Part shown: piece after piece, positions 25,108 through 38,600 of the stretch
Position numbering within the stretch: the first letter of the stretch is position 1
Layout of the letters: the number at the start of each line of letters is the position of its first letter
NCBI GenBank assembly: GCA_024734555.1
Contig: JANPWX010000209.1
Location: 248,001-312,000 of the forward strand
Direction: 5' to 3'
Length of the DNA stretch: 64,000 nucleotides
DNA from: Trochalopteron elliotii
Taxonomy: Eukaryota > Chordata > Aves > Passeriformes > Leiothrichidae
The notes under the pieces: generated by a model
What the model was told of the DNA's origin: nothing
The model's database searches: none
What the model saw: the letters and a program-made list of their open reading frames with translations, nothing else
Position numbers and translations under genes: made by a program

Positions 25108-28100
25108 ACCTAACTGGCAAGAGGAAAAGCCTTGGAGAAATAGAAGAAGATACCAAAGATTGCTCGGCGAAGATTGACAGTCCAAGGGGTTAGCTAGTGT
25201 GAGATCACAGAGAAGAGCCTGTTGGAAAGGTTCTCAATCTATGTCATCAATAAAAATCCTAAAGACAAATTGTCAAAGGATCCATGATGTTCCTAGAGGT
25301 TACTGATTGTCCCTGGTCCAGGCACTGTTCAGATTGAATGAAATGGGAAAAAACTATTCTTATTTCTATGAAGCAAGCTTTGCACAACAAAGAATGAGGG
25401 TTCATAGAAGTAAAAAATTACAGGGCTTTTGTACCAAGTTTTGGGTGCATTCCTAATAAGTAGTGATTCATTTGTGTTCCTCTTTGATGTGTCGTTCCAA
25501 ACACACCATCAATGCAGAGTCAAATAGGGTGAACGAGAAATCCATACAAATGACAAGAGTGCTGCATAGATGAAGTCCTATTGGATTTAAGTGATCTGTC
25601 TTAGCACAGAACAAAATATCTGACAGCACATTATGTGAGTCACCATTTTAGAGATTCTTGGACAGGAATTCTGCTAAATTCATCTAAAAAGTTTTTGGAT
25701 CCAAAGTTAATTAATACTGAAGTTGCTGCAAAATAAACCTATGTGCGAGAAGACACAGAAGACCTCTCTACAAAGAGGGTTAAACGGTTACTTGCTAGAG
25801 AAATGAGAAAGAATTTGATGTGTCATAACTACTAAATGAGACCATGTGGCAAAAGTGACCATGACATGTTTGTATAAAGACAAATTACATCAACAGAATT
25901 TGAAATAGAAGTCTGTGCATGTGTCTAGTTTAAAACACAGCCTGCCACTGATGAAATCACAGCATGATCGAAGGTCCAAGGGCAAGGCAAATAGATTTTG
26001 AAAGAAATGAAAAAGGCTGACTGGTAAAACACCTCTGCCACCCACATCTAGGTTGCATGTCTGAGATGTCCCTCAGAGGTACCCTCTGAGAGAGACAAAA
26101 GATTGCACCTCCTTTTCCAGGACTCATACAATGTCAGTAAGGCTGCTCTGTGTCTGCAGAGCTAACTCTGTCCTTCATGGCCCAAAATTAGGTTCTCTAC
26201 CTACTGGAAACAAGCCAGTGGCCAAAGTGCCCAGAAAAGACAAGTTCGGTAAACCGGGAATGGTTTGTTGATCAGAATAATGCCCTTTTCCCACTGTCTG
26301 ACTTTTGTTGGCTGGACTGAAATTATCTCTAGTAGTATTTTTGATTACAGTCTTGATATGTTCTTAGGTGCTTTAATAAAATAACAGAATGTCACATTAA
26401 CAAAGAGGAGCCAGAATGTGTATCACTGAGGAGTCACACTCCCATATTACAGTGTGAAAACAGAGATATTTTTCAGGCACACAGGTATTTACTTGTGTTT
26501 GAAAGCAGCAAGTTTGAAAGGCTTGTATGTCTCAGGCTTGTATGTCACAAGAAGAGCAGTGCCAGGGGACTTCTTGCCACATGTTGATTCCCTATGGAAT
26601 ATTCTTCCCTTCCAATATTTCCATTCAGGACCCCTCAGCATTTAACGAGGCAAAGCAGCTGAAGTAAGAACAGTACAGGAGTGCAAGCAAAATGTCTAAA
26701 TCCATCCAAACAGGAAAAACACTAACACTTAGCTGCTGGTCACATAAATACCCTGCCAGGAGGATAAATCTCATGTTAGTCCCAAGAGCAAGGCGTTCCC
26801 ATGCAGAGCTGCCTCTAGCTGCTACCTCACTCCATGAGTTTGCTTTTGTTTTGGGATTAATTTCCAAGAGGGTCCATGTGGTTTTGTATGGCTGTTTGTT
26901 TCTAAAAACATTTAGCCTACTCTTTTGAGTTCTGCTTTTTTTTCCACTGGAAGATAAAAGGGTCACAAGGGACTGAGTCCCCACTGAAGTACTTAGAAAT
27001 GTGATGTAGGTGGCTAAAACATATTGTTTGTTTCAAGAAAATCATACTGTGTTTTTACTGTGGCACACCTTTGGAAGCAACCTCAGCACATAGCAAAGTC
27101 CCCACCTGCGAGCTGCAGCATGAACACAGATGAGAGCTTGTCCCTCCTGTATGAGTCCTGCACACCAGACATGGTGAAAAGTTGCTGGTACAGCAAGATT
27201 GGCAGAGGAGGCATAGCCCATCAGCTGGGGAAGAGGCAGGAGAGCCAACATGGGTACCCAGAGTGGAGATCCCCTTCTCAAGCCTTGTACCTATGCCCTA
27301 GCAGCTGCTCTGATATTCTCACCCCTCAGTAGTAGGATAATCTGTGGTTATGGCATATCACTGCCTAGCCCTTCTCAAGGACTTGTTTAACTATCACAGA
27401 AAGAGAAGTCGTAGCCAAGAGACACCCTAGAGTAAGATGGAGGGGAGAAGGAGCAGATACATGCCTCTGCTTCAGCTACCTTTCCTCCCTCTTCATAGTT
27501 TACATAACCATGGTGTTGGGTGGTCCAGCACCGAAGGGTACCCACAGCATCCTCTAGTTAATGTCAGCGGTGACAGAATCACATCACAGACATCGACTGT
27601 CTCCACTTAAGGATTTATGGTGAAGAAGAAATAACACAGGTGCAGTTCATGTTGCATGCAGGTACCAACAGCCAGCATGCTTTAGGTGGCTGCTTTAGAC
27701 TCATCCTCCTCATCTCAATGCACCTGAGTGATGCCTCAGAGAGAAGACTCTCCTTCTGCAGTTTGTGTTTCCTGTGACCTAAGGCACACCAACAGGAGAG
27801 GTAGTAGTTTTTCTTCCCTACCTGAGATTTACGCTATCTGTAATTAGATAATCCTCTAATGTCTTCCTCTTAGTACTAGAGATTAAGTTATGCTTTTGAT
27901 TTTGTTTTTGGTAAATTTCAACCAAGTTCTTGGTGGTGTACAACATTTCTACATTAATGTCCAATCTGTAAATTTACTATTCCTTGTGCTGTACTGTGAC
28001 AGTGGTTTTGGTCTGGACAGGTGGAAATTGATGAATTTGTTCCTCTCTGAGGGGTGTTATGAGCCATGAGGACTCCAGTCAGCTGGACTGATGTGGAAAA

Positions 28101-30206
28101 CAGCTGCAAGTCTCTCTAAGGGCACTGCCCAGGAGCCTTGCTGTTAATAAATGCCTGCCCGGCTTTCCACAAAATCTGTTATATATATTTGATGTATTCA
28201 AAAAGAACAAATCCCAGGGCCTGATTAATTGCAGGGTGAGAAATGTGAGTGCCTTTAATCTATAAAAAGGAAAAGCATGTAGCCTTTATGACTTCCTCTC
28301 TTGTACCAGCCTGACTTGGATTGTCTGTTGGCCTGTTCTTGATCATTCATCATGCACCTGTTTATTACCTACACTTTAATCTCCAGCATCCCTAGTCGCA
28401 CCATGCATCAGCTCCTTGCTCACCCCCTGACAGCTCCCCAGCCTCTCTTGCTTTGGATCATTTGAATTGCCCTTCACTGAACCTTTATGATTTCTGCACT
28501 CATTAATTACACCGTTCCCTTCTTCCCTCCTATGTTTATTCTTCTGTTGGTATCAGCACACCTCTGCTTGTTTTACAACCACCTGGCAACACATGATGAC
28601 AAGGTGTTGAAACAGCTTAGTTGGTGAGGGCTGAATAGCTGTCAAAATGCCATGTTAGTTGCACAGGCGCTGCTGACTGAGGAATTGGCTCAGACATTCA
28701 GTCACCTAGTACAGCACACATTCGCATTGCCTTTTGACTGAGCTGAGGGAGGAGAAGGGCCCACTTGGCCACAAACATCAGCACTGCACATCTATGTGGG
28801 TGTGAGCAGAGCAGCAGAGACATTGGGCAGGTGAAGAGAAAATCTACAGCCTCCTTGCCTATGTGATGCACACAGAGAAGAAGATAGGGCTTGGGAGAGA
28901 TGCTTGAAGTTGTTTATTCCCAGCATCAGCAGTGACATCACTGTCAAACTTGTTCTCAACACTATCCACATGCTAAAGAAGCCAGCCACTGACACTATTT
29001 CTGCATTCTTCAGCCATACTGAATAACCCTCCCTCACACATCTGCCCGGTGGTGGGATCTGCTGTGCCGTTGATAACATCCTCCACAAGTTGAATATCAA
29101 GTCTAAGTACCTACTGGGCTTCCAAAAGGGCCAGTGGCAATTCTGCTGGCTCAAACTGATATCCTATGCAAGGGGACAGACATGCAGAAACCATTTTACT
29201 CACCACTAACATACAACCACCTCCCACAGTCATTGCTACCCGGGTACTGAGGTTGTCACAACCTGGCATTAGAGATGAAAAGAAGGATGTACAGAAGGAC
29301 ACATCTAAGTGCTTTGGGAGAGCACCCTGACAGCTCAAGCAAACACCAGTTTCTGGGCATGTCTCATTTGCAGTCAAACAAAGCATCTCCTCACTTGAAA
29401 ATGTTTAACACTATCATTCACACAGCAAATACATTAATGTAAACAGCTTCAGTGTTGGCTATATTAACTACATAGCACATTGCTGAACAGTGGGGCAGAG
29501 CACCTTTGCCATGCCCAAGCTGCTGCATTCTTCCACTCTTATGGATGGGTTAAAGTAGGCAGTTCCCCATGGCAGGGTTCAAATAAGAAAATACACACAA
29601 CAGCTCTTCAGTCAGGCACTAAACCAAGGACAGTCATTCTCCTCCACATTGCTAACTAAAGAATATTTCTGCAAAGAATAGGTATCCTCTCACAGAATAA
29701 TCTTTTTCTGATTGCATCTCCTGAGCTCAGATATATCCAAATGCACGTGCAGTGCTGAGTATATGTCTGATTACTGAATAAAGAACATCATTCAGATAGC
29801 TAGTGCAAGGAAAACTATGCAGTAATAAGCAGTCAGTCTTTGGGAGATTTGGATAGTTTGGGGTGTTTTTAATATATCGATGTTCAATCTTTTTTTGTTT
29901 TCTTGGCAGGATATTATTGCATGTAGACCCATATAGCATGCCATATCATCATGCAATAATTTAACCAAATTGAATTACAGCTTTTGTTGGCAGAACAACA
30001 CAAAAGATAAAAAGAGGGATATAAATACGCATGCATGCATGTATATAAAGAAGACACAAAATATTTAAGAAGTCATAGGAGAAAAAAAATTGGTTGTTTG
30101 AAGCTGTAGTTGGGAACAGATGAAAAAATCCATCCACACTCATTTAAAATTACAGGTAGAAATTTTAGATAAGAAGAAATTAATTATACAAGCTGGAACT
30201 GGGCCA
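25108..30206. other. Intergenic DNA, no gene recognised
   Basis: No coding exon or named repeat is recognised. There is a TGCA-rich alternating stretch near 30028-30045. Open frames are short and conflicting. A frame of 120 codons at 28792-29154 on the minus strand has no recognisable protein. Confidence 0.55.
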
Positions 30207-30356
30207 GGACACTGTCCTTTTCTATACTACACACTCAGGTTTGGTTTCTCACCCGAGATTCCGGCTGTTAAGAGTCCTTGGCCCTCTAAAAGCCCTGAGC
30301 CGCGTCGCGTGAAAAAGCGGAGTCTTCAAGGCCTTGTTTTCGGGTTTCTCGTGTTG

Positions 30357-30362
30357 TTTATT
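30357..30362 (-). promoter_or_regulatory. Poly(A) signal of the solo LTR
   Basis: AATAAA on the minus strand, about 100 bases after the TATA box and about 145 bases before the LTR end. This matches a retroviral R region. Confidence 0.65.
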
Positions 30363-30456
30363 ATTTGGTATCTCAAAATTCTCTCCACACCCAGCCAAGG
30401 TCCGGACAGTGGCTGGGACACGAGGCGACTGCCCACCGATGGGGCATTGCTCTGCT

Positions 30457-30463
30457 CTTATAC
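30457..30463 (-). promoter_or_regulatory. TATA box of the solo LTR
   Basis: The minus strand reads GTATAAG at this place, correctly spaced before the LTR's AATAAA. It would be the core of the former retroviral promoter, directed away from GRIN2B toward lower coordinates. Confidence 0.6.
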
Positions 30464-30967
30464 AGATAACTACGTGTCCATTATTTACTAATTTGTGCCA
30501 ATGTCTAGTGCCAATACTAGAAAGGTCATTTCTACCTTAACCCAATCCCTTTTCACTACTTTGTGTCATCACTACCTCAGAAGATGGAGGACGAGGAAGA
30601 AGGAGAAGAACTTAGGGCAACACCCTAAATCCTCCATTTTGTCCCCCGTTTACCTCTATACTAAGAATCCCAAAACTACAAAATTTTTCACCCCGTGCTA
30701 AGCTAAGCTACTATTTTCACACCCTCGAGGTTTGTAATTTCTCTCTTAGTGTTGGAAGCTTTTCCCATGGACTAAAATCAAACTCGGTGTCTTTCCGGGC
30801 TGTGTGCCAAGGTCTCCAACCCCTCTGGACTGGCTTCACACCCCCCTGTCCAGGGTTCAAACTCTCTTCCTCAGGTCCCAGGTCACCCAAAGGGATGCCC
30901 TGGACTCTGGCACTACACAACGTTATCATGTTTGAACATGCTTGTAGCAAATTGAGTCACAGGACAC

Positions 30968-33900
30968 AGAGCTGAGCACAACTTTCCTTTGAGAAAAGGA
31001 ACAAGCCAGCACAGCCTCCTCCGGGTCACCCCGGTCTTATTGACATGGGACATCATGCTTTTGATGGCAATTTTTCTAGGGCCCTACTAAATCAGTCAGG
31101 ATCCAATCTCTGACTGAACACAGCATTCAAGTACAAGGCACCACTGTCCTTCATGCTCTTGTAGCCATTTGTGCTAATGCTACACCAGTTGAGAAGAGGG
31201 CTCACCAGCATTTAGATACAGGAAACACCCCTGTGCAGCTGACACCATGGAGCAATTCACAGGGACCTGTAAGCTCTCTACTTGTAGAATGCTCTACAGC
31301 TCACATGGCAGAAAATGGGGAGACAAGTGGAGAAACACAGCATTGCAGCTGACTACCTCATTCTTTTTCATTCCTGACTGAAAGCAGTGAGTACTTCTTA
31401 CACCAATCGATCTTCCTGCAGGATCCTAGTTTGCCTCTCCCAATGAGGCTTTATCCTATGCAAGGCACCACACTGATGACTTTTGCTTTAGGGTTCGCTA
31501 ATAAGCCTTCTTAATTTGAGAATAATGAAGACTGAAGGGTTCACATCCCTCAGGCCAGTCAAGGAAGAGGGCAGCCCAGGATAGTAGAGGTTGGGGAGGA
31601 CACTAATATATTTAAATAGCTTGCTAAACATTTGCTTGTTTGTCTGGTACAGAAAGGGGCCCTCTTTGCTCCATTAATTTCACTGCTGGCACATGATGGA
31701 GTGATTTCATCCCCCTCACCCTGCACAGGAGGATGTGGCAGCTGGCACAGGACCTTTACTGGGGCAACCATATTTCTGCATACCTTGGGATAAATGTTGA
31801 AAAGACACAAATAGGAAGACAGAAGGCAGTGCACACAACACAAGAGGTGTTGGAAAACCTGCCTGCTCCTGATTGGTTGAGTGCCATGCCAGCATTTTCT
31901 GAGGGACACCCACAAGACGAGGTGCACCCAGCAAAAAAGAGTTGGTCCCCAAGGCAAGTGCAGGAGCAAAGGTCCTTCTCAACTACGGCTGCACAGTCAG
32001 TGCTGTGGAGAGTGTCAGGGATTATGTCCTGAATGATGGCAGACTGGTCGTGAACAGACATGTGGGGACCCTTGTTGTACTGAAGACAATGTCAGCCATT
32101 GCAATCTTAAGTACCTTTGATTTCAGCTACATTTTTCCCCAAAGACACACATTATTTTCTGACTCTTTTTACTGCTTATTGATCTGCCATTGAGTACAGG
32201 CTGCCAAGATATGCCTCAGACAATAGAGTTCATTACAGTTCATTGTGCTCCCATTTTACATCACTCAGCCCTCCCCTCCTCTGTGCCTGACATTTTCAGC
32301 TACCCTGCAGCAAAGAACTTGACCCAGAGGGAATTCCAATCACACCAACGTCCTCAGGGCCTGTCACTCAGTGCAACTCACCTGTAAGGGAGGCATTTAC
32401 CCACAGTCATGTCTGCCATCTTCAAAGAGCACAAGCAGTGGGTTTTTGTTGATCTGTCCTTCGTTGTTTTCTACTGAAGATGTCCATGGGTCCGAACTCC
32501 CAGCAGATGCTTCCCAGACATTGAGTTTGGTGGGAGATTTCTCTGAACCGAAAGAGATATCTCTTTGGAGAAGATGTAGATACTTTTCTATAGGCCATTG
32601 ACTGGACAGAGTCTAGATCCCAGCAAATACCTAAGCATATAGCTGAGGTTTGAACCCCTAAATCTTAAGTGAGCCTCTAAACACACATACACACACACAC
32701 TCCAATGACAATCATCTGAACAATTATAAAAGAAATGCTCTTCCAAGGGCAGTTGTGCCTCCTACCCAGGCCTTGGGCCACCATAGCATATGTTTGAGAA
32801 ATGCTTACTGCTTGGAGGAAAGAGACTTGGAGATATCCCACTACACACTGGTTAGGGTGTCCCTATTAGGGAGATGTATCCCCACCTATGTGGTGACAGT
32901 TGCAGTACCTGGATGGAGCAGTGAATAGCTCTTTTCTATCACTGTGTTCCTGTGCTGTGTTTAAAAGCTCCTCTGTAAACCTTGGCTCTTCAAAGAAGCA
33001 AAGGGGTCGGTAAGTGCTGGTGACATCAGAATAAACCTATACTTGTCAAACTTGAGTATCATAAGACCAGTGATAATGTGATTATTTCCCTATGCATTTT
33101 TACCCACTTTTTCATACCTAGTCCCAGGTCACCAGATTGTGGCTAAGGTGAAAGTAAGAAGAAAATCTATAGAGGAAAGTTAATCAATCTCTTCCCAGCT
33201 TCAGCACATTGCTGTCCATCTGAGGGATTCAGAGAGGGAATCTGATTTTTCAGTTGCTATGCCATTCACCAATAGCATCTCCAGACCTCTTAAAAATCAT
33301 TTGCTTCAGCTAAAGCACTGTCGGTTGAGCCATTTAAAAAGTTGTGGTTGGATTTTATTTCAATAAAATTTACAGAAGTAAAAAAAAAAAACCCTGAGAA
33401 ATACTTTTCTACTTCTTCTACTGAAGAAGTTTGAACACTTCTTCAATCCCTTTTGGTGATTATCTCTACTTTTCTCTCACAACTCCATTTATTTTTCTGT
33501 TCGGATTACTTGTAGTCTTTTAGGAGTTTCCAAGTGTGCTGTTTGGCCAAAAGGTGAGTATTTTCAAACCTGAAATTGAATTAAATTGAATTGGCAAACA
33601 TTTCTATCTTCAAAGAGAACCTGTCTATTAAAAATTTCAATAATGAAAAAAGGAGTAAATGCTTGGAATGATATTGAAAAGGTAAAAAATCTTTCTGTTT
33701 TGAAAAGATAAAAGCTCAGAACACTGAAACTTTCAAACTGTTCGTTTCCCCTGCACCTCCAGCCAGGACTTCATTCTGGCTAGCAAGTGAAATCTAGTGA
33801 AATGCCTGCCTGCCTCTGGCACTTGAAACCAGGCAAAGAACTAAAGTTCGAATATGATATTTCAGCTAAGTGTTGGAAGTTAACCAATTTTGATGACAGT

Positions 33901-35590
33901 ATCCTGGATTTAAGTGGGAATTAATGCAGCTCCATTCCACACCAGGAAAACAGAAACTTGTTTTCTTAACAAAAATTACCAAGTGCTGGCAGAATTGGCC
34001 CAAAAGTCACCATTTCATTTCTTCATTAAGCCAAATGAAAAAGTAATTACTACCCATCAAAACAGTGCTGTTGGAACTCAGAAATATAAGGGTGAGTATG
34101 TTATATTAGCACATGAAACTATGGTTGAGACTGAAAACCAAAACCCTAATATTCACGTTTTTTTTTGTCTTCTGGTATCATTAAGGTCACAAGTGCACTG
34201 GTGGATTTTGAGACCGGGAATAACCACTGTCACAAGGCTATCCACACAAGCAGCAGCTGAGTCATTTCACTGCAGCAAGCCCAGTGACTTACTGGGGGAA
34301 GGGAACAGGGCAGGTGTATCAAGGGGTGTGGCTGTGACAGTGGAGGCCTGGAGCTGCACCCCTCATTGGGTCTCAGATAATGTCCCACTTCCTTTGGTGA
34401 TGAACAGCAGTGCAGACATGGGTAATGACCCATTTATCTCTTCAAGCTTCATATAAAAATTGAGTATTTAGCCTTTCAGTCTCTCCTGTTATTGACTTAT
34501 CTCTCATCATTGGCACTTAACATCTATTTTCAGGATTTTCAATAAGCATGAGCTTGTGTATATATAATCCTTACCTTTATGTTTACTAGATGAAGATTTT
34601 CTTTCCCTGGTTCACAATTTTGCTCACCTTATGAATTATCTTCATTTGGTAACATTTAATTAGTGTCAGCTGGTATAAGCTTCTCGGCTGAACACTGCAT
34701 TTCCTGTTCTGAATCTGACTTAGTGCATCTGAGTGTTTCTGCTATGTTCCACACTTTTAATTGCATCCCACAGGTAGCCTAGCATTCTCTAACTAGCTCA
34801 GCTAGTCCATTTTCTTCATTTTTAGCTCTCCTAAAAATAACTGACTGCCCTCTCACCATTAAAGGTGATACACAGCTCTGTATTTCTAAAACATGTCAGT
34901 TCTTAGCATTTTTTAAATAATAACCTCTTCCATTGTTTGGACCAGGGTAACCTCTGCAAAGATCAACTCCTTCCCTCAACTTTCCTGTAGTCTCAGGGGT
35001 GGTGATTAATGGCTGGTGCCAAGATAAAGTGACATCAATGAAGACTTCCCTACCATATTTGCCACCCCTGTCTTTGCCACTCCTCTGTAGTCTCAATCTG
35101 AGCTTTGTTTTACGTAAACATTGTGCCAAAGCCTTGTCACTTGCTGGCTGACCGGAGGGGTTCAAGATACCTCCAAAGTCTTAGAAGTTGCTTAGCTACG
35201 ATATTAGCAACTTCGTGGTGGCTTTCATCATGCAACACCCAGAAACATTGTCAGGCAGTATAAAGGGAGATTCAAGCCATTGAGACAATCTCCCATTCTT
35301 GTCTCTGCCTCAGTATTGTTTGTGTTTCATGAATATGATCAGGCTCCTTCATCCACTCACTCTCATCATCTAACCCCAAGAATGTACCCTAAACCCACAG
35401 CTAATAGTGAACACCAGGACAAGAGCCCCTCTCAAGTAATATTGTTATCCTAATTTCAACTCAGCCCCACTTCAGACTTTTAAAACATCACTCATGCAGC
35501 AAAATTCCCAGGCATTCTCCAAGTTAAAAACAAAATGAATGAAGACAACAAAGAAAATATTCTGATTATGGGTTCCAATTTTTTTAACCC
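30968..35590. other. Intergenic DNA downstream of GRIN2B
   Basis: I see no gene. The longest frame (33914-34456, 180 codons, plus strand) has no recognisable domain, runs through AT-rich sequence and lacks splice context. A CA repeat lies at 32680-32700. An AG- or A-rich stretch lies near 33380-33392. Confidence 0.5.
32680..32700. repeat. CA dinucleotide repeat
   Basis: A short ACACACATACACACACACAC tract with one interruption. Confidence 0.85.
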
Positions 35591-35611
35591 TGATATTCTG
35601 TGGTACATTTC

Positions 35612-35617
35612 TTTATT
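35612..35617 (-). promoter_or_regulatory. Candidate distal poly(A) signal of GRIN2B
   Basis: On the minus strand AATAAA follows an AT-rich block with a TGTAAATA motif. About 15 bases later comes a CA-containing stretch suitable for cleavage, near 35590-35597. It is the last strong-looking end-of-UTR block before featureless DNA. Confidence 0.45.
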
Positions 35618-38600
35618 TTTGAATATAAAGTGACAGAAATAATTTGTTGTTAGAAAAGAGAAAGTATCTGACTATTTACAGGTTTTGTACATCGCAAACG
35701 TTTTCATGTTTTTGTTCATTTTTCTTCTTTTTTTTTTTTCCTCCACATCCTTTCAACAATGCTGAACTGGAAATCTCAACAGTTCACAAAAAACCCTCTT
35801 CCCCAAAAAACAAACCCCAATGAGAAACAAGAAAAATCAAAGGGGAAAAAAATAAACTCCTTTCATAGTTCTCCAGGAAATCCATTTGCCTAAATACATA
35901 TAATTTTATATTTATAGATATTATTTTTTGAAGTTCAAACACCCAAAATTCAAGAGAGAAAGGGAAAAAAAATCCAAAACAAGTGTCTTCCCCACCCCCT
36001 CCAGAATCTGTTGATCCCTGCTTGTCGAAAATCAGAAAGAGTTATTTACAGAAAGAAGAACCGGAGGAGGGTGAGGGTGTAGGAAAGAGGAGGATGAGGT
36101 TGTGATGGGTGGAGAAAAGACAGTAGAATTAGGGCCTCAGAGAGGTGAGGCAAGCCTGAGTTCAGCCAGACTTTTCCTTAGGAAGACGCTACACTGGGGG
36201 AGTGTCCCCAGTGTCCCTTTGCCCCCATGTTCAGTGCAAGGGTGCTGCCTTTCTGGATTCTGTCTCAGCCCCACACCAGGTGCTCAGTGCTCATCGCCGC
36301 CCTTTTCCCCACATCCTCCCTTGGTCTTCCCACAACAGCCAGCCAGCCCTGGACATCTCCAGCCAAAGGTATTATGAGGAGCAAAGGGAGTGCCTCGAGG
36401 GTCTCCGCTGCACCCAGCTGAGCCCCTTCACATGGATCCATGACTGGCAGCAATGGTTGCTGCCCCTTTCCCTCCCACTGGCTCCTTTTGCTGCTCACCC
36501 ATTTCACTTTCAGTCTGAAGTCACTGAGCACTCAACTAAACTGTGTGTTCGCAGGAGCCTAACTCCAGTTCCACAGGTTCCATTACATGAAACTCTTCCT
36601 GCTGCCAGCTAACCTTGTCCCCCTGTCCTTCTGTTTCATGACTGCAGGGTATTGGCAAGTAACAAGTGCTACAGAAAGACTTCACAGAAAATCCACCTCT
36701 GATCCCCATTCTTCTTTCCCTCCTTACGATAACCTGACTTCAACTGCAACCTGCTGGAAAAGTTCTGCCAGATAAGTCAAATTTTACACTACGGAAAATT
36801 AAGTTTATGTTGCAGATGTGAGCCTGCAATTTCCACATGATTTGTGTGTATTATAGTGTATTAATCAGGAAACACTATGTAAATGTGTGTAAATCCAGAC
36901 CATGATCTTAAATCAGTTTTGCATAATGCAAGTAAACAAATTAATCTCCCAATCTGCTTGTAAATGTTAATAAAAACTTGACATTAACCGTTAAGTTAAT
37001 GTCATTAGATGATAATGTTACTGGATGAGAAAGCAGTGTTGTATGTCACATGTGTCCTTTAAATGCAAATGAGTAAAATTTACATGTCCAAGAAATGCAT
37101 GTTCTTGAGAACTCAAATTGCTGATTGCTGCAAGTCATGTAAGCTCTACTTTATCTGTCAGCAATTTCTTTTTAAAACACTGCCTCCTCCCTGGAGAGAG
37201 TAAACCATCCAAAATTAAATGTAAGGAACCCTTGAATATTTGAAGAGTGGCAGTAACTGTGTAAGTAGGAGTATACATAATTTAAAGGGGTTCTGGCAAG
37301 ATAGACCTAAAATTTTGGAGCAAATAATTAGGCTAGAAATTGAACTAAGCTGACCTGTAACTCTAGGGAAGCTGGCTTTATCATCCTAGACTTTTGAAAA
37401 CAAAAGGAAGTTGAGTCAGCCTCTGTCCAGTTGCATGTTTGTTTGCACTTCAAACCGTCCTTCAAGGTTTGAAAGCAATGCCCAAGAAGTTGGCCAGAAA
37501 GTTCAGTCACTATTCAAACAGACCAGGATGTCTTGGATGAAATTCACCAAGAGTTGCCAAGCTAAATGAGCACTTTGTATGATACAAAGAGGTTTTTGAT
37601 GAAGGTTCTCCAATGTGACAGTCTGAGGTGTTAAGGTGTTACTCCACACTGGTGGAACCAAAAAAAGGGGAATTATTTTCTATACAATATTTTGACAGTC
37701 TCCCTGTAAATGCTGAAAGTTTGTAGCAGCCTGACAAAAGCAGCAAAGGGATGCTCAAAACTACTAGTGAGGAATCTAGTAAGACCTTGATGTCCAAGAT
37801 TCCAAAGAAGGAAAATTAGTTGTATTTTGATCCTGGTAGAGCTTCAGCTGAGAGAAATTAGGTCAAACTGGCAGTAGACGCTGAGCCCTGTGCACTGCAC
37901 ACATCCTCAGAGAGTATTTACAGCCTAGCACCTCTCTGGATTAGGTCCATACATGTACTTTCCCATGCTACCTGTTAAAGTAGAGATAAATGAAAATGCA
38001 CAGAGAAATCACAACTTGTGGTTCAGAGTCTTTTCGTCCAAGGCTGAGTAAGTTACAGAATCCTCAAGCTTTGCCCAATGGAGGAAGTGAAATGAAGCTG
38101 GAAAACAAGAGCACTGCCAGAATAGCAAGATTTCTCACCAAACTCACCTGAAGCAGAAGTTGATTGCTCTGGGCATGCTGTCATCCCTTCATGATTTCCA
38201 GAAGTGTAAGAAAACATCCTTCCAGGTTCTGAAGTTGTGTCTCTGGGATCTTGTGGCCTGTTCCTGAGTGGATCACAGATTCACCTCCTCACTGTTCTCC
38301 TACATGTGTAGGAAAACCTAATCACTATAGAGCGTGGGGGGAATCTCAGTTGGGTGGTATGTGCCCAGTGCTGCAAAGAAACAAGTGTATCTCTTTCAAA
38401 TATTGAAAAGAAACAAAAAAAATCCAACAGGCTGAGACCCTGACTGGCCCTTCAGGTTGAGGTCAACATTCCAAATCAAGTCTCCCAGCACAAACTTCCT
38501 GCACTACTTCTGACTGCATCCCAGGAAGTTACTACACTGCTTTCTCTAAACAGCAACCATGAACATAATACTTTTCCAAATGAAAATTCCAGATGTCTTT

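Larger units (their letters stand above)
30213..30961 (-). mobile_element. Solo LTR, 749 bases, with 6-base target duplication
   Basis: The LTR has TGT...ACA ends and is flanked by GGACAC on both sides (30207-30212 and 30962-30967). Minus-strand orientation is shown by a TATA-like GTATAAG at 30463-30457, followed about 100 bases later by AATAAA at 30362-30357, and then about 125 bases of U5. A 6-base duplication is typical of alpha- and betaretrovirus-like (ERVK-type) elements. The U3 start (TGTGACTCAATTTGC, then a TAACG-containing stretch) is loosely reminiscent of alpharetroviral LTRs; that comparison is from memory. It holds several CpG sites, so it may be fairly young. Confidence 0.88.

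Noticed and set aside
33914..34456. A 180-codon plus-strand frame in the desert.
   Set aside because: The translation shows no conserved domain or plausible targeting sequence, and the base composition matches the surrounding intergenic DNA.
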